Position numbers and translations under genes: made by a program. Source: Dictyoglomaceae bacterium (lineage in GTDB: Bacteria; Dictyoglomota; Dictyoglomia; Dictyoglomales; Dictyoglomaceae). Taken from it: a DNA stretch of 13,468 bases. The notes below the pieces were generated by a model, which was given only the letters and a program-made list of their open reading frames with translations, was not told the origin of the DNA and did not search any database. Of the stretch, positions 1-5,034 are shown piece by piece. The stretch is from positions 1-13,468 of the forward strand of contig JAPYWU010000018.1 in assembly GCA_028276205.1 (NCBI GenBank), in the 5' to 3' direction. The number at the start of each line of letters is the position of its first letter. Position 1 is the stretch's first letter.

Positions 1-1
1 T

Positions 2-175
2 AGAGTTTTGTATCATTCTTTTCATGTATTAACTTTTCCTGTTATACTTTTAGAGGAGTTATTAAGAGCTGCAGGACTTTTTACCAAGATTTTATCTGAC
101 TTCCTTAAAAGTGGTACCTATGTCCCTCCCAAGTGCCAAAGTTCATATTTGAAAATAAAAAAAAGAATAAACTGA
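2..175 (+). CDS. 3' end of an unrecognised reading frame (partial)
   Basis: The frame is open from the window edge to a TGA at 173-175, giving 57 residues with a plausible protein-like composition. There is a hydrophobic stretch (LTFPVILLEELL), an amphipathic segment and a basic end (KIKKRIN). No start codon is inside the window, so only the C-terminus is visible. The sequence is not one I recognise. The end of a transposase or another mobile-element protein is possible, because such tails are often basic and this one is followed by a promoter rather than by an operon partner, but that is a guess. It could also be a chance open frame or a pseudogene remnant. No terminator hairpin follows it. 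Confidence 0.3.
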   Translation, partial: RVLYHSFHVLTFPVILLEELLRAAGLFTKILSDFLKSGTYVPPKCQSSYLKIKKRIN

Positions 176-205
176 AAAATTTTAATGTTTAAATCTCCAC
201 TCTTT

Positions 206-235
206 TTGACAATTTTCTATTTTCTATGTTATTAT
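206..235 (+). promoter_or_regulatory. Promoter of the DeoR-family regulator gene
   Basis: A perfect -35 box TTGACA (206-211) is followed after 18 bp by TATTAT (230-235). The -10 is preceded by TG at 227-228, an extended -10 element. The match to the sigma-70/sigma-A consensus is strong. The spacer carries a tandem TTTTCTAT/TTTCTAT repeat (213-227), a possible operator. The start codon lies about 30 nt downstream of the expected transcription start. Confidence 0.75.
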
Positions 236-270
236 CTCAAAATAAATAAAATAATTAGGTGATATAAACT

Positions 271-1047
271 ATGCTTCCTGATGAAAGAAGATCTAAAATA
301 TTAGAGCTTTTAGAAAAAGAAAGAAGTATCAAAGTTAACGACTTAGTTAAATTATTCAATGTAACAGGAGCAACTATAAGAAGAGATCTCGAAGCCCTAG
401 AAAAAGAGGGCTTCCTTAAGAGAACCCATGGCGGGGCAATACTCCCTCACAGTTTTTCTTTTGAACCCCTTTTTACTACCAAGAAAAGGCAAAATCTTAA
501 AGAAAAAATGGCTATTGGTAAAAAGGCAGGAGAGATCATAAATGATGGTGAATCCATATTTATTGAGGCAGGAAGTACCACATTACAAATAGCCAAAAAT
601 ATTAAAAATAAACACGATGTTACAGTGCTTACAAATTCAATAGAGGTAGCAAGAGAACTTTTGAATGCAAGAGGTGTAGAAGTAATATTAACAGGCGGTG
701 TTCTTAGAAAAGAGACTATTGCTCTTATTGGACCATTAGCAGAAAGGGTTTTAAGAGAATTTAGAGTTGATAAGGTATTTTTAGGTATATCTGGAATTAT
801 ACCTTCAAAAGGTATGTATACCGCAAGTATAGCTGAATCACAGATTAAAAAATTAATCATTGAGATGGGAAGGGAAATTATAGGTGTTGCAGATCATAGT
901 AAATTTGGAAAGGAATGTTTTTCTTTTGTAGCACCCACAAATGTTATGCATAAAATCATCATTGATGACAAAGTTCCACCCCATTATATAGAAGAGCTTA
1001 AAAAAGAAGGAGTAGAAGTTATAACTGTACATCCTGAAGAAGAATAA
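271..1047 (+). CDS. DeoR/GlpR-family transcriptional regulator
   Basis: A cytoplasmic DNA-binding repressor of 258 residues, the usual length for the family. Residues 1-55 form the winged helix-turn-helix, with recognition helix around 32-47 (TGATIRRDLEALEKEG) and the family's RTHGGA turn at 51-56. Residues about 78-235 form the DeoR C-terminal sensor domain, which in this family binds phosphorylated sugars. Visible signatures are EAGSTT (99-104), LTNS (120-123), the TGG near 141-143, LGISGI (171-176) and ADHSKFG (207-213). The start is set by AGGTGAT at 257-263, 7 nt upstream of the ATG. The next gene, fabI, has its own extended -10 promoter, so this is probably a single-gene unit, perhaps autoregulated through the repeat in its promoter. 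The effector and regulon cannot be read here: no sugar operon is adjacent. Family assignment is secure; the target is unknown. Confidence 0.93.
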   Translation: MLPDERRSKILELLEKERSIKVNDLVKLFNVTGATIRRDLEALEKEGFLKRTHGGAILPHSFSFEPLFTTKKRQNLKEKMAIGKKAGEIINDGESIFIEAGSTTLQIAKNIKNKHDVTVLTNSIEVARELLNARGVEVILTGGVLRKETIALIGPLAERVLREFRVDKVFLGISGIIPSKGMYTASIAESQIKKLIIEMGREIIGVADHSKFGKECFSFVAPTNVMHKIIIDDKVPPHYIEELKKEGVEVITVHPEEE

Positions 1048-1064
1048 ACCTATAACATCCTTTA

Positions 1065-1073
1065 TGGTATAAT
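1065..1073 (+). promoter_or_regulatory. Extended -10 promoter of the fabI operon
   Basis: TGG followed by a perfect TATAAT (1068-1073) forms an extended -10 element 38 bp before the fabI start. No good -35 box lies 16-18 bp upstream (TAAACC at 1045-1050, overlapping the regulator's stop codon), which is tolerated when the extended element is present. It suggests the operon is transcribed independently of the DeoR-type gene. Confidence 0.6.
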
Positions 1074-1111
1074 TTTTTAAAATAAACCCTAAAAAGAAAG
1101 GAGTATGTCTT

Positions 1112-1876
1112 ATGTTAGAGGGGAAAAAATTTGCTGTTTTTAATGTGGCAAATAAGAAAAGTATTGCATGGGCAATTTCTCAATCTATAATGAAATTTGG
1201 AGGAGAAGTAATTATTGGCTATCAGAATGAAAGATTAAGAGAAAATGTGGAAGAATTAATTGCTGATCTAAACCCAAAACCACTTCTTGTAGAATGTGAT
1301 GTATCAAAAGATGAAAATATTGAAAAGGTAGCTGAGGAGATTGAGAAAAAAGTAGGGAAGATAGATGGATTTGTGCATTCTATAGCTTATGCACCATCTG
1401 ATGCATTAAAAAATCCCTTTATTGAAACCTCTAAAGAGGCTTTCTTAACTGCCATGGAAATAAGTGTATATTCCTTTGTAGCTATGACCAGAATATTCAA
1501 AAGAATATTAAATAAACCTGCCAGTATCCTTACCCTTACCTATTACGGGGCTGAAAAAGTAGTTCCTAATTATAATGTGATGGGAGTTGCCAAATCCGCA
1601 TTAGAAGCTTCAGTGAGATATTTAGCCTATGATTTGGGGGAAGAAAATATAAGGGTAAATGCTATCTCAGCAGGACCATTAAGCACCTTAGCTGCAAGGG
1701 GCATAGCTAAATTTAGTGATATGCTTGAATATCACAGAGAAAAAGCCCCATTGAAAAGAAATATTGAACATAGAGAAGTAGGAGATTCCGCCGTTTTTCT
1801 TTTAAGTGATCTTGCATCTGGAATAACAGGAGAAGTGCTCTATGTAGATGCAGGATACAATATTATGGGTATATAG
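1112..1876 (+). CDS. fabI: Enoyl-[acyl-carrier-protein] reductase (NADH), FabI
   Basis: Performs the last reduction of each type II fatty-acid elongation round, trans-2-enoyl-ACP to acyl-ACP, in the cytosol. The protein has 254 residues, typical for FabI, and forms a single Rossmann (SDR) domain. The FabI active-site pattern is intact: Tyr144 in LTYYGAEK, Tyr154 in PNYNVMGVAK and Lys161, matching Tyr146, Tyr156 and Lys163 of the E. coli enzyme. The cofactor and substrate segments HSIAYAP (89-95) and NAISAGPLSTLAARGI (183-198) are also clear. One oddity is that the first glycine of the dinucleotide loop (GVASKLSIAYG in E. coli) is Asn11 here (NVANKKSIAWA). AGAAAGGAG at 1095-1103 lies 8 nt before the ATG. 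The gene heads a three-gene operon with a flavoprotein 17 bp downstream, a context that supports a lipid role for that protein. Assignment is secure. Confidence 0.95.
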   Translation: MLEGKKFAVFNVANKKSIAWAISQSIMKFGGEVIIGYQNERLRENVEELIADLNPKPLLVECDVSKDENIEKVAEEIEKKVGKIDGFVHSIAYAPSDALKNPFIETSKEAFLTAMEISVYSFVAMTRIFKRILNKPASILTLTYYGAEKVVPNYNVMGVAKSALEASVRYLAYDLGEENIRVNAISAGPLSTLAARGIAKFSDMLEYHREKAPLKRNIEHREVGDSAVFLLSDLASGITGEVLYVDAGYNIMGI

Positions 1877-1893
1877 ATATTTAGGAGGATAAA

Positions 1894-2967
1894 ATGAAAT
1901 TACCAGAACTTAGAATCGGAGATTTAGTAGCCAAAATACCAATAGTACAAGGAGGTATGGCTGTTGGAATATCTCTTTCAGGACTTGCATCAGCTGTAGC
2001 AGAAGCAGGAGGAATAGGTGTAATAGGTACCGCAGGTATTGGTATGGATGAACCAGATTTTTTTGAAAATTTTATTGAAGCTAATATTAGAGCTTTAAGA
2101 AATGAAATAAGGAAAGCAAGAGAAAAAACAAAGGGCATAATTGGAGTAAATATAATGGTAGCCCTTTCTAATTTTGCAGATATGGTAAAAACTTCAATTG
2201 AAGAAAAGGTAGATATTATCTTTTCAGGTGCGGGACTTCCTTTAGATCTCCCCAAATATCTTATAAAAGGGGCAGTTACAAAGTTAGTACCAATAGTATC
2301 TTCTGGTAGGGCAGCCAGAATCATAGCCAAAAGTTGGATTGAAAAGTACAATTATGTACCTGATGCATTTGTAGTAGAAGGACCATTGGCAGGAGGTCAT
2401 TTAGGATTTAAAAAAGAAGAATTAGAAGATCCTAATGTAACCTTAGAGAACCGGTTAAAAGAAGTATTAGATGAAGTAAAAATCTTAGAAGAAAAATATG
2501 ATAAAGAAATTCCTGTAATTGCAGGTGGAGGTATATATGATGGAAAAGATATAGCAAAATTCATTAAATTGGGAGCAAGTGGCGTACAGATAGCTACAAG
2601 ATTTGTAGCCACTTATGAGTGCGATGCTGATGAAAAATTTAAACAAGAATATATAAGGGCTAAAAAAGAAGACATCGTTATTATAAAAAGTCCTGTGGGG
2701 CTTCCTGGAAGAGCCATAAAAAATGAGTTTTTAGAGGCTGTTGAAAGGGGCGAAAGGAAACCATATAAATGCGTATTTCAATGCATAAGGACATGTGACT
2801 ATAAAAATACTCCATATTGCATAGCTTTAGCATTATTAAATGCTAAAAAGGGGAATCTAAAAGCAGGCTTTGCCTTTGCAGGAGCCAATGCTTATAGGGT
2901 TGACAAAATTGTAAGTGTAAAGGATCTTATGAAAGAATTGGTTGAGGAGGCAGAAGAAAATCTATGA
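1894..2967 (+). CDS. FMN-dependent NPD/nitronate monooxygenase-fold enzyme with a Cys cluster (FabK/FabX-like candidate)
   Basis: A 357-residue cytosolic flavoprotein with the TIM-barrel fold of nitronate monooxygenases and FabK. Visible elements are IVQGGMAVG (17-25) at the N-terminus, the AGGHLG motif with candidate catalytic His169, GGG at 211-213, and the FMN-phosphate loop GVQIATRF (230-237). Near the C-terminus Cys293, Cys297, Cys301 and Cys309 (spacing C-x3-C-x3-C-x7-C) could bind a metal or an iron-sulfur cluster; classical streptococcal FabK is not known for such a cluster. Family knowledge allows nitronate monooxygenase, FabK-type enoyl-ACP reductase, or FabX, the Helicobacter dehydrogenase/isomerase for unsaturated fatty acids, which uses FMN and a [4Fe-4S] cluster. 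The gene follows fabI by 17 bp and its stop overlaps the start of the peroxiredoxin gene. I infer a fatty-acid role; the exact reaction is open. AGGAGG at 1883-1888 lies 5 nt before the ATG. Confidence 0.8.
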   Translation: MKLPELRIGDLVAKIPIVQGGMAVGISLSGLASAVAEAGGIGVIGTAGIGMDEPDFFENFIEANIRALRNEIRKAREKTKGIIGVNIMVALSNFADMVKTSIEEKVDIIFSGAGLPLDLPKYLIKGAVTKLVPIVSSGRAARIIAKSWIEKYNYVPDAFVVEGPLAGGHLGFKKEELEDPNVTLENRLKEVLDEVKILEEKYDKEIPVIAGGGIYDGKDIAKFIKLGASGVQIATRFVATYECDADEKFKQEYIRAKKEDIVIIKSPVGLPGRAIKNEFLEAVERGERKPYKCVFQCIRTCDYKNTPYCIALALLNAKKGNLKAGFAFAGANAYRVDKIVSVKDLMKELVEEAEENL

Positions 2968-3422
2968 AAGCTATAGATTTTGTATTAAAAGATCAAAATG
3001 GACAAGATTGGCGACTTTCTGATTTTAAGGGTAAATGGGTAGTTCTATATTTTTATCCAAAAGATATGACATCAGGCTGTACAAAAGAAGCTGTAAATTT
3101 CTCCGAAAAGATTGAAGAATTCAAAAAAAGGAATGCAGAAGTTGTGGGAATAAGTAAAGATTCTATAGAAAGTCATAAGAAATTTGTGGAAAAATATAAT
3201 TTAAAAATTACTATCCTTTCTGATCCAAAGGCAGAGGTAATTAAACAATATGGAGCATGGGGAAAGAAGAAAATGTACGGTAAAGAGACAGAAGGCACAA
3301 TAAGAAGTACTTTTATCATCTCTCCTGATGGGGAGATTGTACATTCATGGAAAAATGTAAAAGTAGATGGACACGTAGAAGAAGTACTCCATAAATTAGA
3401 CGAACTAATAGAAAGGAAATAA
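2964..3422 (+). CDS. bcp: Thioredoxin-dependent peroxiredoxin, BCP/PrxQ type (one-Cys form)
   Basis: Reduces H2O2 and organic hydroperoxides in the cytosol. The protein has 152 residues, usual for BCP, and one thioredoxin-fold domain. The peroxidatic site is PKDMTSGCTKEA (32-43) with Cys39, Thr36 and Pro32, and the conserved Arg of the active site is in GTIRSTFII. Many BCP proteins carry a resolving Cys five residues after the first; here that position is Val44, and no other cysteine exists in the protein, so it must work as a one-Cys enzyme resolved by an external thiol or protein partner. The ATG overlaps the flavoprotein's stop (ATGA, 2964-2967), implying translational coupling. A peroxidase coupled to an FMN enzyme makes sense, because reduced FMN enzymes can leak electrons to oxygen as H2O2; that link is inference. 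The gene ends 2 bp from the convergent FAH-family gene. Confidence 0.93.
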   Translation: MKAIDFVLKDQNGQDWRLSDFKGKWVVLYFYPKDMTSGCTKEAVNFSEKIEEFKKRNAEVVGISKDSIESHKKFVEKYNLKITILSDPKAEVIKQYGAWGKKKMYGKETEGTIRSTFIISPDGEIVHSWKNVKVDGHVEEVLHKLDELIERK

Positions 3423-3424
3423 TA

Positions 3425-4318
3425 TTATAATTTTTCTTCTACTACTTTATTCCTTAATACGCCTACTTTTTCCACTACACACTCCACCACATCTCCAGGA
3501 TTTATAGGGGCAATACCTGAAGGTGTACCAGTAGCTATAATATCTCCAGCCTCTAAGGTTAGATGTTTGGAAATATAAGAAATAATTTGGGGAATTTTAA
3601 AGAGCATATTTTTAGTATTATCTTTCTGTCTTACTTCCCCATTTACCCTAAGTTCTATATTTAGATTATTAGGTTCTTTTAAATCCTCTTTAAATACTAA
3701 ATATGGTCCTATAGGGCAGAAAGTATCAAAACTTTTGGATCTAAACCAAGGATTAGTATTTTGAAAATCTTCTGCCTGCATATCCCTGGCAGTAACATCA
3801 TTCACTATAGTATAGCCAAGAACATAGTCAAAGGCATCCTCTTCTTTAATATATTTACCCCTCTTTTTTATTATCACTCCTAACTCTACTTCAGGATCTA
3901 CCCTTGTAAGGAATGAAGGATAAACTATTTTATCCTCATGTCCAATAAGGGAAGATGGCGCTTTACTAAAAAATACAGGCTCTTTAGGTATTTTATGTCC
4001 CAGCTCTTTTGCATGTTCTGAATAATTTCTCCCTAAGGCAAGAATTTTTTGTGGCTTTAAAATAGGAGGAAGATACTTGAACTTTTCTTCTGTAAGGGTA
4101 TAAATAAAATTATGCTCAAGGATAAAATCAAATACTTTACCTAAATATTCTCTAAGATTATCTATATAAAGAAGATCATCAATTTTTCCCACATCCTTAG
4201 GAGTCTTTTCATATATGGATGAATATATATGGATAGCCTTAGAAAGATTTAACATTTTATCTTCATAAAAAAGGCCAACAAAATTTCTCTCTCCAGCCTT
4301 ACAATTTGCAATCTTCAT
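3425..4318 (-). CDS. Fumarylacetoacetate hydrolase (FAH) family protein
   Basis: A metal-dependent hydrolase, decarboxylase or isomerase acting on 2-oxo/enol acids such as acylpyruvates; the exact substrate cannot be read from sequence. Residues 1-85 form the variable N-terminal domain and about 90-297 the FAH catalytic domain. Visible signatures are LGRNYSEHAKE (95-105) with His102, the metal ligands Glu143 and Glu145 in DPEVELG plus Asp174 in VNDVTARD, KSFDTFCPIGP (195-205) and the GTPSGI turn (264-269). Length of 297 is normal. AAGGAGG (complement of 4326-4332) precedes the ATG. It stands alone on the minus strand with its own extended -10 promoter, back to back with the RRM gene's promoter. 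Alternatives within the family are fumarylpyruvate hydrolase, oxaloacetate decarboxylase and 2-hydroxyhepta-2,4-diene-1,7-dioate isomerase. Family certain, reaction unknown. Confidence 0.9.
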   Translation of the reverse strand: MKIANCKAGERNFVGLFYEDKMLNLSKAIHIYSSIYEKTPKDVGKIDDLLYIDNLREYLGKVFDFILEHNFIYTLTEEKFKYLPPILKPQKILALGRNYSEHAKELGHKIPKEPVFFSKAPSSLIGHEDKIVYPSFLTRVDPEVELGVIIKKRGKYIKEEDAFDYVLGYTIVNDVTARDMQAEDFQNTNPWFRSKSFDTFCPIGPYLVFKEDLKEPNNLNIELRVNGEVRQKDNTKNMLFKIPQIISYISKHLTLEAGDIIATGTPSGIAPINPGDVVECVVEKVGVLRNKVVEEKL

Positions 4319-4353
4319 AAGCCTTCCTCCTTTTTGCCTTAAACTTGAAGATA

Positions 4354-4362
4354 ATTATATCA
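4354..4362 (-). promoter_or_regulatory. Extended -10 promoter of the FAH-family gene
   Basis: Read on the minus strand, TG (4362-4361), one base, then TATAAT (4359-4354) form an extended -10 element 36 bp before the start codon. The -35 region (about 4377-4382) is weak and lies inside the spacer of the divergent RRM-gene promoter, so the two promoters physically overlap. Confidence 0.6.
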
Positions 4363-4367
4363 CATAC

Positions 4368-4396
4368 TTTACATTTATAAATTTATATGGTATAGT
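4368..4396 (+). promoter_or_regulatory. Promoter of the RRM protein gene
   Basis: TTTACA (4368-4373, 5/6 to TTGACA), a 17-bp spacer and TATAGT (4391-4396), preceded by TG at 4388-4389 (extended -10). Expected start of transcription is near 4403, which leaves a leader of about 240 nt before the RRM start codon. This is among the best promoter matches in the window. Confidence 0.7.
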
Positions 4397-4402
4397 TAAT
4401 CC

Positions 4403-4641
4403 TACAATTAAGGTTATCTATATGTTTAGGTTTTTGAAAAACAAAGATAAAAGTGAAAGAAAATGCTTGAGAATCCTTTGGACCCACCAAATGAATTCTC
4501 AAGCATTTTTATTTTCCAGAAAGAGAGGTGAAGTGTACCGAGTAGTATCCTATTTGTTCCAAGTTCTCAGGGGTTCTGGAAATGCTCCCGTAAAAAGCTT
4601 TCCCAATTTAAAAAATCTAAAATTTTCCATGAGGTGAAAAA
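4403..4641 (+). promoter_or_regulatory. Long structured 5' leader of the RRM gene (candidate RNA regulator)
   Basis: About 240 nt separate the predicted transcription start from the RRM gene's ATG, far more than for any other gene here. The leader holds a perfect 14-bp inverted repeat with a U-rich tail (4461-4515) and a second perfect 9-bp repeat (4513-4521 with 4574-4582). The second helix can be extended by pairing 4502-4506 with 4582-4586, which uses bases of the first hairpin's 3' arm, so the two structures compete. The ribosome binding site GAGGTGA (4631-4637) is close to the end. No known riboswitch class was recognised from its conserved motifs. Regulation by premature termination, by refolding, or by binding of the RRM protein itself are all inference. 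Confidence 0.5.
4461..4515 (+). terminator. Terminator-like hairpin inside the RRM gene leader
   Basis: AAATGCTTGAGAAT (4461-4474) pairs perfectly with 4495-4508. An inner helix TTTGG (4477-4481) with CCAAA (4487-4491) closes a 5-nt ACCCA loop. The tail TTTTTATTTT (4506-4515) follows the 3' arm directly and an A-rich stretch precedes the 5' arm, as in rho-independent terminators. It would end a transcript from the 4368-4396 promoter after roughly 110 nt, giving either an attenuated leader or a short separate RNA. It is less GC-rich than a normal strong terminator, so partial read-through is likely. Confidence 0.55.
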
Positions 4642-4923
4642 ATGAGCAAGACTTTGTATGTTGGTAATTTACCTTGGTCTACAACAGAAGAGGAGCTAAA
4701 ATCTATATTCTCAAATCACGGTACTGTATATTCTGCAAGAATTATCTCTGACAGAAATACAGGAAGATCTAAGGGATTTGGATTTGTTGAAGTAGATGAC
4801 AATTCTGCTGCAAAAATGATAGCTGAACTTAACAACACAGAAGTAAAGGGAAGAAAAATTGTTGTTAATGAAGCAAAACCAAGGGAAGAAAGACCACGCG
4901 AAAGAAGAAATCGTGGTCAATAG
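4642..4923 (+). CDS. Small RNA-binding protein with a single RRM domain
   Basis: Binds single-stranded RNA, probably as a chaperone or post-transcriptional regulator in the cytosol. Of 93 residues, 3-78 form one RNA recognition motif with RNP2 LYVGNL (5-10) and RNP1 KGFGFVEV (44-51), including the aromatic residues (Tyr6, Phe46, Phe48) that stack on bases. The last 15 residues are a basic, Arg-rich, probably disordered tail (PREERPRERRNRG). This architecture resembles the cyanobacterial Rbp proteins, some of which are cold-induced. Start: GAGGTGA at 4631-4637, 4 nt before the ATG. It is a single-gene unit: own promoter, long folded leader, and a perfect terminator 27 nt after the stop. RNA targets are unknown; autoregulation through the leader is a reasonable idea, not shown. 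Confidence 0.93.
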   Translation: MSKTLYVGNLPWSTTEEELKSIFSNHGTVYSARIISDRNTGRSKGFGFVEVDDNSAAKMIAELNNTEVKGRKIVVNEAKPREERPRERRNRGQ

Positions 4924-4950
4924 TTTAGACTAATCTAAAATATTGAAATA

Positions 4951-4980
4951 AAAAGACCCCTCCTTTTGGAGGGGTCTTTT
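4951..4980 (+). terminator. Rho-independent terminator after the RRM gene
   Basis: A perfect 13-bp stem (4951-4963 with 4968-4980), core GACCCCTCC/GGAGGGGTC, closed by a TTTT loop; the A/T ends supply the U-run at 4977-4980 and beyond (TTTTATTT). A smaller TTAGA/TCTAA inverted repeat lies just after the RRM stop (4924-4937). The flanking A- and U-tracts would also allow some termination in the opposite direction. Confidence 0.93.
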
Positions 4981-4989
4981 ATTTAGGTA

Positions 4990-4995
4990 TATAAT
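4990..4995 (+). promoter_or_regulatory. Possible -10 box of the LCP-rsfS-kinase operon
   Basis: A perfect TATAAT 39 bp before the LCP start codon, just past the RRM-gene terminator. The only -35 candidate, TTGGAG (4966-4971), sits in the terminator hairpin and matches poorly. A promoter is expected here because the preceding terminator is strong. Confidence 0.4.
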
Positions 4996-5034
4996 AATTA
5001 ATAAAAGAAGTAAAAATGGAGGTAAGAGACATAT

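Noticed and set aside
447..860. 137-codon open frame antisense to the DeoR-family gene
   Set aside because: It is a shadow of the well-supported plus-strand gene, with no recognisable domain and no ribosome binding site.
1048..1064. Terminator after the DeoR-family gene
   Set aside because: No inverted repeat followed by a U-run is present; some read-through into the fabI operon is possible.
1881..2351. 156-codon open frame antisense to the flavoprotein gene
   Set aside because: It is Ser/Ile/Pro-rich noise opposite a conserved FMN-binding protein; the A-rich codon bias of the real gene removes antisense stop codons.
4422..4637. 71-codon open frame covering the RRM leader
   Set aside because: Its composition is unlike a normal protein, it runs through both inverted repeats, and only a weak AAGG precedes its ATG. 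A leader ORF controlling the hairpin by translation cannot be excluded, but there is no positive evidence, so it is not called as a gene.
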